In this document: positions 18,790 to 27,140 of the stretch, in pieces
Numbering within the stretch: the stretch's first letter is position 1
How the letters are laid out: every line of letters begins with the position of its first letter
NCBI RefSeq assembly: GCF_040901545.1
Contig: NZ_JBBDYL010000050.1
Coordinates: 1-64,000, forward strand
Length of the DNA stretch: 64,000 nucleotides
Reading direction: 5' to 3'
From: Sulfuricaulis sp040901545
GTDB taxonomy: Bacteria > Pseudomonadota > Gammaproteobacteria > Acidiferrobacterales > Sulfurifustaceae
The notes under the pieces: generated by a model
Told to the model about the DNA's origin: nothing
Database searches by the model: none
Seen by the model: only the letters and a program-made list of their open reading frames with translations
Position numbers and translations under genes: made by a program

Positions 18790-19596
18790 ATGAAGATCGA
18801 CTTCATGGCACTTGACCGGATTGAGGCCGAAGCCGTGGCAGATTTTTATCGCGCGGCGCCGGTCGGACTGCGCGCCTCGCTTGGCATCGACGTGAACGTG
18901 GTCGCGGGCGCGGCCTGTTTCCGTTGCCGACACTTCAACCCCGCACTCATTTTCCGCCGCGCCACCGGGTTGGGAGTTGATCGCGCCACCACGCGGGATG
19001 ACCTGTCGGCGGTAACCCGATACATGTCCCGGCAGCACTAATCGTATGCCGTAACCGTCACCCCATTTGCGAAGCCGGCAACCTTGGCGGACTGGCTCGA
19101 GGCGCAAGGCTTCGCCCGCGGTTACGCCTGGATGAAATTCGCGCGTCCCTGCAATGAACCGCTCGATGCGGCCACTGATCTCGACATTCGAGTGGTCGGT
19201 CGCGAATCCGCGGCGGCATTCGGCCGGGTTGTCGTCGAGGGTTTCGGATTCTCCGCCGAGATGCAACCGTGGCTCGCGGCGTTGCCGGGAAGGAAGCAAT
19301 GGATTTGTGTCATGGCCTTGGCCAAAGAAACCCCGGTTGCCGGGGCGGCGGCTTACGTAGACGGCGGGTACGCCTGGCTCGGTTTCGCGAGCACGCTGGC
19401 GGCGCATCGGCGGCAGGGGGCCCAGAATGCGATCCTGGCCCGGCGCCTGCGCGAAGCCGCGGTTCGCGGCGCCCGGACAGCGGTCGTTGAAACCGGCGAG
19501 CGGGTACCGGACAATCCCAGTCATTCGTACCGCAACATCCTCCGCGCCGGATTCAAGGAAATGTATTCGCGGCAAAATTTCATTGCCCCGGCCTAA
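18790..19596 (+). pseudogene. GNAT N-acetyltransferase with in-frame stop
   Basis: Two open segments in the same frame are separated by TAA at 19039-19041. The first (18790) encodes 83 residues of an N-terminal GNAT-like domain. After the stop, the frame goes on with SYAVTVTPFAKPATLADWLEA and a complete acetyl-CoA-binding half containing HRRQGAQNAILARRL. Such proteins are normally one chain of about 270 residues, which the joined frame matches. A single CAA-to-TAA change would explain it. An independent downstream gene starting at TTG 19084 is less likely. Readthrough is possible but unsupported. Confidence 0.8.
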
Positions 19597-19705
19597 TCCT
19601 CACTGTAAGTAGCAGAAATGCTTTCGCGCCGTCGGCCATCGGCTTGATACACCGCCGATCGCTTCAAACTGCAACCTTGCTGGACCGGTGACTGTATGAT
19701 TTGGA

Positions 19706-19743
19706 TGATTTGGTCAAATATGCTTGATTTGGTCAAATATGCT
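19706..19743. repeat. 19-bp direct repeat with internal dyad, operator-like
   Basis: TGATTTGGTCAAATATGCT occurs twice without a gap (19706-19724 and 19725-19743), with a partial third copy just upstream. Each unit contains ATTTG-GT-CAAAT, a short inverted repeat. It lies 50 bases upstream of the methyltransferase start at 19794, which suits a regulator-binding region. Confidence 0.75.
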
Positions 19744-19793
19744 GTCACGATAAGAAAACGTATTAAAAAGACTTGAGCGAGGAGAACGTATTC

Positions 19794-20663
19794 ATGTCAT
19801 CCGTTGCCAATCCCAATCAGGATTTCATCGATTTCTGGAATTCAACGCTGGTTGATAAGTTCAACCGCTACCGCCACATCCTGCGCGAAGGCATGCGCCA
19901 CCACAGCGACACCGCGTTCCAGAAACTGAAACTTCCACCCGGTTCCCGAGTGCTGGACGTCGGTTGCGGCTGGGGCGACACATCCCTCGTGCTTGCCCAT
20001 CTCGTGGGTCCGTCCGGAACCGTGGTCGGAATTGACTGCTGCGACAACTTTCTTCAGACCGCCCGGGAAGATGCTAAAGCGCAACGAGTTTCGAATGTTG
20101 AATTCACTTTGAGCGACGTGCAAATTCACCCCTTCGAACCGATCTATGATCTCTGCTTTTCGCGCTTCGGCACCATGTTTTTTGCCAATCCGGTGGCGGC
20201 GCTGCGCAACATGCGCAAATCCCTGAAACCCGGAGGCCAGCTCATGATCGTGGTGTGGCGCATGATCGAAGATAATCCCTGGTTCGGCGTGCCCAAGGAG
20301 GTGGTGCTCCAGTTCCTCCCGCCACCGGGCGATAACGCTTCGACCTGCGGGCCGGGACCGTTTTCCATGGCGAGCGAATCGGTCGTGAGCGCCCAACTCA
20401 AGGCGGCCGGATATATCGACTTTAAATTTGAGCGCGTTGACGGACCGGTGGAGATCGGCAACACACCGGAGAAGGCGACGCAGTTCCAGCTCGCCCTCGG
20501 ACCGGCCGGAGAAATCTTCCGCGAGGCGGGCGAGGTAGCCGAACGCCATCGCCAGAACATCGAAGCGGCCCTGCGCGACCATCTCGCGCGGTACATGAAT
20601 GGCGGAAAGATCGTCATGAACTCGAGCTCGTGGGTGATTACTGCCCGTAATCCCGGCGGTTGA
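19794..20663 (+). CDS. Class I SAM-dependent methyltransferase
   Basis: A 289-residue methyltransferase. The SAM-binding motif I is VLDVGCGWGDTS near residue 52 and the post-motif acid is GIDCCD near residue 80; LKPGGQLMIV marks motif III. The ATG at 19794 follows GAGGAG at eight bases. Substrate unknown; similar proteins are annotated as ubiquinone/menaquinone-type methyltransferases only by domain. The stop overlaps an upstream in-frame TTG of the TfoX gene. Confidence 0.85.
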   Translation: MSSVANPNQDFIDFWNSTLVDKFNRYRHILREGMRHHSDTAFQKLKLPPGSRVLDVGCGWGDTSLVLAHLVGPSGTVVGIDCCDNFLQTAREDAKAQRVSNVEFTLSDVQIHPFEPIYDLCFSRFGTMFFANPVAALRNMRKSLKPGGQLMIVVWRMIEDNPWFGVPKEVVLQFLPPPGDNASTCGPGPFSMASESVVSAQLKAAGYIDFKFERVDGPVEIGNTPEKATQFQLALGPAGEIFREAGEVAERHRQNIEAALRDHLARYMNGGKIVMNSSSWVITARNPGG

Positions 20664-20680
20664 CAGGAAACCCCGTCTAC

Positions 20681-21037
20681 ATGAGTTACGATGAACAACT
20701 GGCGCACCGGTTGCGCTTGCAGCTAAACCGACCCCCGGGATTCTCTGAAAGAAAAATGTTTGGCGGTATCTGCTTCATGCTCCATGGAAACATGTGTGGT
20801 GGGATACTGCGCGCGGATCTGATCGTTCGGGTACAACCGGAAGAATTCGATCAGGCAATGACACGGCCGCATACGCGCGCGTTTGATTTTACCGGAAAAC
20901 CGATGACGGGCTTTGTGGTGGTATCGCCGAAAGGATATCGCGCTGACACCGTATTCAAGAACTGGGTGGCGCACGGCACCGAATGCGCCCGTGCCCTGCC
21001 GAGAAAAACCAAAAAAATCAAGCCACGCATAAAATAA
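20681..21037 (+). CDS. TfoX N-terminal domain protein
   Basis: A 118-residue protein with the TfoX_N pattern: RKMFGGICFMLHGNM near residue 26, IVRVQPEE, and a lysine-rich tail. The single-domain form lacks the C-terminal half of the competence regulator Sxy/TfoX, so a competence role is not implied. ATG 20681 with AGGAAA upstream is chosen over an earlier TTG. Confidence 0.85.
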   Translation: MSYDEQLAHRLRLQLNRPPGFSERKMFGGICFMLHGNMCGGILRADLIVRVQPEEFDQAMTRPHTRAFDFTGKPMTGFVVVSPKGYRADTVFKNWVAHGTECARALPRKTKKIKPRIK

Positions 21038-21137
21038 TGTCAAATCCGCTTCCAGTTAAGTGCGCGCGTTGCGTGTAACCAGACTGCGCCGCAGAAACGC
21101 AATTTCCTTTGACGCCACAGCCTGATAGAAATAACTG

Positions 21138-21356
21138 ATGGGTAAACGCGATCGCGCGGAAAAATTCTGGGGCATCACTCTGCTCGCGGCTACGATGTTG
21201 CTGGTCACCATGGGGGCGCGGCGGTCGCTGGGGCTGTTTGTTTCGCCGCTCAATCCCACCACCGGACTCGGTTACCCCATGAGCGGCGGCCGATCGACGA
21301 CGATTTTTACCCGCGGACTTTCGTTAATGTATGCGCCAGCGAACTTTCCGGTATAA
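21138..21356 (+). pseudogene. 5' fragment of an MFS transporter gene
   Basis: The first 45 residues (MGKRDRAEKFWGITLL, then GARRSLGLFVSPLN and TGLGY) match the N-terminus of OFA/NarK-like MFS proteins through the first TM. The homology-like pattern then ends and the frame closes at 21356, so about 90 percent of the gene is missing. Probably a deletion remnant. It lies next to the broken sugar dehydrogenase gene. Confidence 0.65.
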
Positions 21357-21410
21357 CCGGGGAATTACCGTCGCTGTCAACAACAAGTGTACCGAATCCG
21401 GCGCGCGGAT

Positions 21411-22732
21411 TTATTTCCGGCTTAACCGAAACAACCCGTTTATTCCCTCGTCGCTGGTGAAATAAAGCACGCCATCGGGACCGACAGCTACCCCGACGGG
21501 CCGGGCCCAGCGATCGCCGTTTTCGTTTTGAAATCCGGTGACCAGATCATCGACGCGTTCCGCCTTGCCGTCGTGAAACCGCACGATGACGATCCTGGGT
21601 GGGCGTCGTGTCGCCTTGCTGCCCCCAGGTAGCCGCCGGTGGGTTTAGTCGCCCAAGAACCGCGCAATGCCACAATCGCACCGAATTCGAGCGACTTATC
21701 CATTGCGCCTTGTGGCACAAAAACCACCGCCATGGGTGCGTTGCGCGCCGGGAAGGTGGCAACCGGCATCACCACATCCGACATCGATCGTGGCGGCTGA
21801 CTCAAAATGCAGTGGTCACGAATTATCTTCTCTCCTTTGAACTGATACCAAGGCATGCCGTGAAATGAACCGGGAGCGATGCGGCTGAAATATTCGGGTG
21901 GATGTTCATAACCCAGATGATCGGGGCCGTTATTGCTCGCCTACATCACGCCTGTCTGGGGATGCCAGGAAAAACCCACGGGATTTCGAAACCCGGTGCC
22001 GAAAGGTTCCAAATAAGATTTACCGCCCGCTTCGCGTAAAACGTAAACCCCGCCCCGCCGATCCTCGAAGGGATAGCGATCGTCAAGGTATTGATCACTG
22101 CAGTTGCCTTGAATACCGAGGCTCACGTACACCCGGCCGTCGGGACCGACTCCCACGGTGCGACTGCTGTGGCCCGAACCGCCGGGAAGGGGGGCCAGCA
22201 AAGTAATCGATATCGGTGCCAGCTGCTTCTGACCCGGTCGGTAGGGCGCGCGATACAGTCCGTGGTTGCGGGCGATAAGAATCTCCCCGCCCCGGAAAGC
22301 GACGCTGTGCGGATAGTCGTCGAGTTCGACCAGTACCGCAGGATCGGTGTAGGGACGGGACAGGCGATAGACTTTCCCGCTCTTGGATCCAATAACGAGA
22401 TCACCGTTTTCCGCAAACGCCATCAACCGGGGCCGGTCAAGCTTGTCTGTCAGCAGTTCCAGACGATAGCCCTTCGGCACTTGTGCAATAAGGCGCTCGC
22501 TGCCTGCGCTAATCGTCTGTTCTACAAAGGATAACCGGGGCGTATCGGCCTTGATTCCTGATGCCGGAACAACAATGAAAAACAATATTACGAATTGTCG
22601 AAATACTCGGCCCAAACCGGTCGTTCTGGCCGCCATCAACTTTGGCCGGTCAGGAACGAGGCGGTTTGGCTGATGCCCGGGAAGAATACACAGTGGATGA
22701 AATAAGCGTTTTATCATAGAGATAATATTCAT
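21411..22732 (-). pseudogene. PQQ-dependent sugar (sorbosone) dehydrogenase, disrupted
   Basis: Starting at ATG 22732, the frame has a signal-like segment and a beta-propeller beginning (GYRLELL, GGEILIARNHGLYRA, VGVGPDGRVYVSLG). It meets TAG at 21941-21943 where homologues have Tyr (GVM-stop-ASNNGPDHLGYE). The same frame resumes to about 21630 (GGYLG), where the frame shifts; the new frame reads VDDLVTGFQNENGDRW and VAVGPDGVLYFTSDEGING to TAA at 21411. Two lesions make it a convincing pseudogene of a soluble or periplasmic PQQ dehydrogenase. Confidence 0.85.
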
Positions 22733-22936
22733 GGTACCTGTATTCCGTTGACGGATAAATGAGGGCCCCCAAGTAAAACTGCACGCGGAAATTTACCTCG
22801 TCGCTGTGTATGATATTACCGGTTGAATTTGCCGTTAGACCGTCTTCCGACCACCGGGTATCGATGGTTCAATAACCACACGGTGTTCGAGAAATGAACA
22901 ATATCCAAAACATCCAAATTACCGGAGGATACCCCG

Positions 22937-23386
22937 ATGACAACCAGGAAGAAAACCAAGACAAAAGCAAAGGCAAAGAAAAAAACCACTGTTCGCAAGG
23001 CCGCCGGCAAAAAGGCCAGCCGCAAAACCACGCGCGCCAAAGTAACGGCAAAGAAAAAAACCGCGTCGAAATCCGGCAAAACAATGCCGCGCGCGACGAC
23101 CGTCCCCATGGCGACCTACACGATGCCGGACACGGAGGAACGGGTCGGGATCGTCACCCATTATTTTTCGCATCTCTCGGTGGCGATTGTCCAGCTCGAT
23201 TCCGGCATGTTGCGGGAGGGCGACGTGGTGCATATCAAGGGACACACGAGCGACTTCAAACAGCGCATCGAATCAATGGAAGTCGAGCACGTCCATGTCA
23301 GCGAGGTGCTTGCAGGTCAATCATTCGGTTTACGGGTGAAAGAGCACGCCCGCGAGCACGATGTCGTATACAAGGTATTACGCTAG
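22937..23386 (+). CDS. Lysine-rich tail fused to EF-Tu domain 2-like protein
   Basis: A 149-residue protein in two parts. Residues 1-55 are histone-H1/AlgP-like: almost only Lys, Ala, Thr and Arg (KKTKTKAKAKKKTT). Residues 66-149 match the small translation-factor beta-barrel known as elongation-factor-like protein (VGIVTHYFSHLSVAIVQL, DVVHIKGHTSDF, GQSFGLRVKEH). The barrel normally occurs alone (about 85 residues) or at the end of U32 peptidases. A basic tail suggests nucleic-acid or ribosome binding. GGAGGA precedes the ATG. Confidence 0.85.
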   Translation: MTTRKKTKTKAKAKKKTTVRKAAGKKASRKTTRAKVTAKKKTASKSGKTMPRATTVPMATYTMPDTEERVGIVTHYFSHLSVAIVQLDSGMLREGDVVHIKGHTSDFKQRIESMEVEHVHVSEVLAGQSFGLRVKEHAREHDVVYKVLR

Positions 23387-23517
23387 GCGGAAAGTTTTTT
23401 GATTAACCGTCCGCTGGGTCATTCCTCGGGCCAACGATCTTCGCGATGCTGGCTGAGGGAAATTCATGAAATTTCTGGGGCCACCCGATAAAAATCGTCG
23501 TACGCCGTTTATAAGAG

Positions 23518-23955
23518 TCAGCACACGGCCGCCAACCGTCCCAGGCAACCGGTCCAGCCTTGCCGATGATGTTGAGATGATTCTTCGCTGGCGAGTCCCT
23601 CATGGATTAATGTCAGCTTCGTCTGTTCGCCATCGCGCTGCAGTAAAATGGTGACGGTTGACCGATTTAGTTTTTCCGCATTTTCCCATTCCCAGGTGAA
23701 CGACAGCTTGTTGGGTCGATCGATTGTTTGATAGGTCCCCGCCACGGTGTGTACTTTCCCGTCGGGTTCAGTCATGGAAATGCGGTATCGCCCGCCCTTG
23801 CGAAAATCCAGCGCGTGCACTTCCGTCTTGAACGAATCGGATGGCGCGAACCATTTGGTCAGCGATTCGGGGGTAACCCAGGCATCAAATACCTTTTCAA
23901 TATCGGCATTCAGTGTCCGGTTTAATGTAAGCGAAGTATCGACGGCGGTATCCAT
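23518..23955 (-). CDS. SRPBCC (AHSA1) domain protein
   Basis: A 145-residue START-like domain protein. Typical features: DIEKVFDAWVTPESLTKWF near residue 19, FRKGGRYRI, and the C-terminal GWTGCLGRL. These small proteins bind hydrophobic ligands or are stress-related and are usually encoded just after an ArsR-type regulator, as here (nine-base gap). AGGAGG lies before the ATG. Confidence 0.88.
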   Translation of the reverse strand: MDTAVDTSLTLNRTLNADIEKVFDAWVTPESLTKWFAPSDSFKTEVHALDFRKGGRYRISMTEPDGKVHTVAGTYQTIDRPNKLSFTWEWENAEKLNRSTVTILLQRDGEQTKLTLIHEGLASEESSQHHRQGWTGCLGRLAAVC

Positions 23956-23964
23956 GACATCCTC

Positions 23965-24294
23965 CTATACGGTTTTAACCAAGTATTTCTCCAGGCGATC
24001 CAGATTGCGTTGCCAGAATTTCTCGTAATCCGAGAACCAGGCATGCGCCGATTTCAGGGCTTTGCCGTTCAAACGGCAGCGTCGCATGCGCCCGTCTTTG
24101 ATTCGTCTGACCAGGCCCGCTTCTTCCAAAACATTCAAATGTTTTGTGACAGCAGGTAATGACATGGCGAAGGGTTCGGCCAGCTCGCCCACAAGCGCCT
24201 CCCCCTGCGCCAGTCGGGCCAGGATGGCGCGGCGGGTTGGATCCGATAAGGCCGCAAACGTTGAATCCAGTGCGGTAGATTTTAAGTTAACCAT
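23965..24294 (-). CDS. ArsR-family HTH regulator
   Basis: A 109-residue winged-helix repressor. The helix-turn-helix region is AEPFAMSLPAVTKHLNVLEEAGLV (residues 39-62), preceded by the family signature LSDPTRRAILARL. It lacks the metal-binding ELCVCD motif of ArsR/SmtB, so a non-metal ligand or ligand-free action is likely. It forms an operon with the SRPBCC gene, and a palindrome over its start codon suggests autorepression. Confidence 0.9.
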   Translation of the reverse strand: MVNLKSTALDSTFAALSDPTRRAILARLAQGEALVGELAEPFAMSLPAVTKHLNVLEEAGLVRRIKDGRMRRCRLNGKALKSAHAWFSDYEKFWQRNLDRLEKYLVKTV

Positions 24295-24302
24295 TTGGTT
24301 AA
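24287..24302. promoter_or_regulatory. Palindrome over arsR-type start codon
   Basis: TTAACCA-TT-TGGTTAA, a perfect 7-bp inverted repeat with a 2-bp centre, covers the ATG of the ArsR-type gene. Its size suits a dimeric winged-helix repressor acting on its own gene. Confidence 0.6.
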
Positions 24303-24409
24303 ATATTATCCGGTCTTGTAACGAAAGACAAGGGGGTGAAAAAACGCTAAGGCCCGTCGGACCGGAGCAGACTGCTGCGCGTCACCCGGGCCCGGTAACC
24401 AACCATGCA

Positions 24410-24826
24410 TCAGTTTTTGGCGAGCCGATCGCGAATTTCCTTGACGACATTTTCCCGATCCGTCTTATAACGCCGGATAAATGCCATGGGTGCGCCGGTT
24501 TGGGGATCGTACTTCGCACCCCAGACCACCAATTCCAGCATCACGGGAATCAGATCCAGGCCTTTATCGGTCAGGCGATAAACATTCCTGGCTCGGGTTT
24601 GCGGGTCAGCCGACTTTCGGATAATCCCGGCGTTTTCAAGCTTCGCCAACCGGTCGGCGAGGATGTTGGTGGCGATGGCCTCGTCCGAATTGAGAAATTC
24701 GCCGTAGCGGCGCTTGCCGCCGAACATCAGGTCACGGACCACCAGCAGGGTCCATTTGTCGCCGAAAAAATCCAGCGCATAGCTGATCGGGCAGGCGGAA
24801 CGGCGGGTAGGTTTGGTCCTGGACAT
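24410..24826 (-). CDS. HxlR-family transcriptional regulator
   Basis: A 138-residue MarR-like winged-helix regulator with the HxlR signature: CPISYALDFFGDKWTLLVVRDL near residue 12, RRYGEFL, then ATNILADRLAKLENAGII as recognition region. The N-terminal cysteine can act as a redox sensor in this family. Start 24826 gives the usual short N-terminus; ATG 24853 would add nine residues. Divergent from a VOC/glyoxalase gene with two inverted repeats between, a normal HxlR arrangement. Confidence 0.88.
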   Translation of the reverse strand: MSRTKPTRRSACPISYALDFFGDKWTLLVVRDLMFGGKRRYGEFLNSDEAIATNILADRLAKLENAGIIRKSADPQTRARNVYRLTDKGLDLIPVMLELVVWGAKYDPQTGAPMAFIRRYKTDRENVVKEIRDRLAKN

Positions 24827-24853
24827 AAGCCGTTTATAGGGGGTTTCTTGCAT

Positions 24854-24870
24854 ACTTGCAAATTACAAGT
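24854..24870. promoter_or_regulatory. HxlR operator candidate 1
   Basis: ACTTG-N7-CAAGT inverted repeat immediately upstream of the longer hxlR reading. It shares its arms with a second repeat 33 bp away in the same divergent intergenic region. Confidence 0.6.
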
Positions 24871-24886
24871 TACGGCCTTATCCTTT

Positions 24887-24903
24887 ACTTGCTTTTTGCA
24901 AGT
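24887..24903. promoter_or_regulatory. HxlR operator candidate 2
   Basis: ACTTGC-N5-GCAAGT inverted repeat, 34 bp before the VOC gene start. The 17-bp overall size equals that of candidate 1, and the arms agree, consistent with two sites for one dimeric regulator. Confidence 0.65.
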
Positions 24904-24936
24904 AGTCGTCCTTAATTTAACGATCAGGAGACAATC

Positions 24937-25299
24937 ATGGAAAACATAGTCGTGTGGTTCGATATGCCGGTCAAGAATTTAAAGCGTGCGGCCGAATTTT
25001 ACCGCAAGGTGCTGGGCGTGGAACTGCAAAAGATGGAACAACCGGCGCCGATGGCATTTTTCCCTTTCGGGCCTGGTATTGCTTCGGGTGCACTTGTGGA
25101 GTCACGAGAGGTAAGCCCAAGCAACCGGGGGACAACTGTATATCTGAACGGGAGCAAGGATCTGGCCGGCCCGCTTGGCAAGGTCGAAGCAGCGGGTGGG
25201 AAAGTGCTGCAAAAGAAAACCGCCATCGGCGAACACGGCTTCATCGCCTATTTCGAAGACACCGAGGGCAACCGCGTCGGCCTCCACAGTATGAATTAA
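24937..25299 (+). CDS. VOC/glyoxalase-family protein
   Basis: A 120-residue single-module vicinal-oxygen-chelate protein: WFDMPVKNLKRAAEFYRKVLG at the start, and EDTEGNRVGLHS at the end with the terminal metal-ligand pattern. The reaction is unknown. CAGGAG lies before the ATG. It is divergent from the HxlR regulator, which probably controls it together with the downstream membrane protein. Confidence 0.88.
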   Translation: MENIVVWFDMPVKNLKRAAEFYRKVLGVELQKMEQPAPMAFFPFGPGIASGALVESREVSPSNRGTTVYLNGSKDLAGPLGKVEAAGGKVLQKKTAIGEHGFIAYFEDTEGNRVGLHSMN

Positions 25300-25311
25300 A
25301 GGTCATTAACC

Positions 25312-25728
25312 ATGAACGCAAAGAAATTCACTCTGGCGACACTGGGCTATGTGGTCGTGACCTTTGCCCTGGCGTTTCCTTGGCACCTGATCTGGTTCAA
25401 AGACAGTTACCACAGCCTGGGTGTTTACACCCGCGAAAATCCGATCTTCGCCTTTGGTATCGGTTCCATGGTGCTGCAGGGACTGATTCTCGCCTACCTT
25501 TATCCGTTCTTTTATAAGGGTACGCACCCCATCCTCACCGGGATACGCTTCGGTCTGCTGATGGGGGGATTCCTGTGGAGCGTATCGGTGCTGGCCTTTG
25601 CCGCCAAAACCGACGTAAACTCGCTTGCGACTTTTTTTACTTTAAGTACCCTTTTCCATTTGATTCAGTTCGTCGCCGCCGGCGCCCTGATCGGTTGGAT
25701 ATTCAGAACAAAAATAAGTGCCGAATAA
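25312..25728 (+). CDS. Four-TM membrane protein, unknown
   Basis: A 138-residue protein with four hydrophobic segments (about 8-27, 48-66, 77-98, 108-131). Conserved-looking features are FPWHLIWFKD in the first loop and LYPFFYKG after TM2. It starts 12 bases after the VOC gene, so the same transcript is likely. I do not recognise a function. Confidence 0.8.
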   Translation: MNAKKFTLATLGYVVVTFALAFPWHLIWFKDSYHSLGVYTRENPIFAFGIGSMVLQGLILAYLYPFFYKGTHPILTGIRFGLLMGGFLWSVSVLAFAAKTDVNSLATFFTLSTLFHLIQFVAAGALIGWIFRTKISAE

Positions 25729-25804
25729 CGGCATTCGGTGTCACCTGCTGCTGTGCCTGGACACTGCTACGAAGAATTGAAATACATTAAAGGAGGCTTA
25801 GCCG

Positions 25805-26311
25805 ATGACTCCATCCATGTATCACGCGTCGATTCCGGCATTTATCCGCATGATGGGTAACTTGGCCGAAGTGCTGAAAAAAGGCGCCACCCACGCAACG
25901 TCCAGGAAAATTGATCCAACGGTGCTGATCAACAGCCGACTGTTTCCCGACATGCTTCCGCTCGCGCGACAGGTGCAGATAGCCTCGGATACCGCCAAGG
26001 GGTGCGCGGCGCGGCTGGCAGGGCAGGAACCGCCCAAGTTCGAAGACAACGAATCAACCTTCCCGGAGCTGTTGGCCCGCACCGATAAAACGGTGGCTTT
26101 TCTCAAGACCTTCAAACCCGGCCAGATTGACGGAACGGAGGATAAAACGATTCATCTGAAAATTGGCGGGGAAAGTTTGACCTTCAAGGGGATGCCGTAT
26201 CTGCTTAATTTCGTACTACCCAATTTTTATTTTCACGTCACCACGGCCTACGACATTCTCAGACATAATGGCGTCGAGCTGGGAAAAAAGGATTATCTGG
26301 GAAAATTTTAG
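25805..26311 (+). CDS. DUF1993 protein
   Basis: A 168-residue protein of the DUF1993 group: MYHASIPAFIRMMGNL at the start, INSRLFPDMLPLARQVQIASD near residue 38, and PNFYFHVTTAYDILRHNGVELGK at the end. The fold is DinB-like, a four-helix bundle. Function unknown. A strong AGGAGG precedes the ATG. Confidence 0.9.
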   Translation: MTPSMYHASIPAFIRMMGNLAEVLKKGATHATSRKIDPTVLINSRLFPDMLPLARQVQIASDTAKGCAARLAGQEPPKFEDNESTFPELLARTDKTVAFLKTFKPGQIDGTEDKTIHLKIGGESLTFKGMPYLLNFVLPNFYFHVTTAYDILRHNGVELGKKDYLGKF

Positions 26312-26390
26312 TCCCGCCCGGATATAACGATTGCTGCCAAGCAGCAGACGAGCCGCCACCTGCGCGCCGGCACATCATCTGGCGAAATGT

Positions 26391-27140
26391 TCAGGGCTTA
26401 ACGAATTTCAGTACAAACCGGTCGGTGACCATGTCGCTCGCCTCCCGAAACGGCACTTCACGCGAATCACCGGGATCGCGTAAAAAATCGCCCTCCGCAT
26501 TAAGCTTGAATCCCGCTGCTTCCACTTCTTGCCTCAATGTCGCTTCCTCGATGCGATGAAGGGATTTCGACACGCTAATCCCGGCACCGGCTTTCGCGGA
26601 ATGATCGACAATGACCAGATATCCGCCCCGCTTCAGCAAGTCGAAAAACCGGCGGTTCATTTTCGTGCGGTCGGCCGGTAAATAGGTGATGTCGTGATAA
26701 ATCAGTATCACGGTGATCAGATCCAGGTTTTTCGCTTCCGGCGGCGCCGGGTCATCGAACGGACGGATCACTGACACCACGTTTTTCACCGCCGCATTCT
26801 TAAATCGCTCGTCAAATTCAGTCCGTGGTTTGGTGTTCTGCGCATACACCACGCCCTTTGGCCCGACCGCGCGCGCAAGCAGTTCCGCGGTATATCCCCG
26901 GCCGGCACCGATTTCGAGCACTTTCATGCCGGGTTTGACACCGGCGAATGCCAGCAACTGTTCGGGACGGCGGCGCTTGTCCAGTTCGCGATCGTCCCCC
27001 GACCGGTCGGGACTCGTTACGATGGTGTGGTAATCGGGCGGTGCGGCACTCGCCGCGGGGGGAATGACTGCCCCGGAGAACAAGGCGGCGACCAGCAAGC
27101 CAGTGCTTGCCCAATGCCGGGGATGGAAATATTTATTCAC
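26391..27140 (-). CDS. Exported class I methyltransferase
   Basis: A 249-residue protein. GTG 27140 is chosen because AGGAGA stands six bases upstream and it opens directly into a signal peptide (cleavage near ASAAPP). SAM motif I is VLEIGAGRGYTAELLA; motif III is LKRGGYLVIVDHS. A methyltransferase with a Sec signal is odd because SAM is cytoplasmic; such proteins are nonetheless widespread and may have lost or changed the activity. Substrate unknown. Confidence 0.85.
   Translation of the reverse strand: MNKYFHPRHWASTGLLVAALFSGAVIPPAASAAPPDYHTIVTSPDRSGDDRELDKRRRPEQLLAFAGVKPGMKVLEIGAGRGYTAELLARAVGPKGVVYAQNTKPRTEFDERFKNAAVKNVVSVIRPFDDPAPPEAKNLDLITVILIYHDITYLPADRTKMNRRFFDLLKRGGYLVIVDHSAKAGAGISVSKSLHRIEEATLRQEVEAAGFKLNAEGDFLRDPGDSREVPFREASDMVTDRFVLKFVKP

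Noticed and set aside
17689..19575. 628-residue minus-strand open frame opposite fumarase
   Set aside because: It is antisense to a clear fumarase and GNAT gene, has no domain-like sequence and results from GC-rich codon bias.
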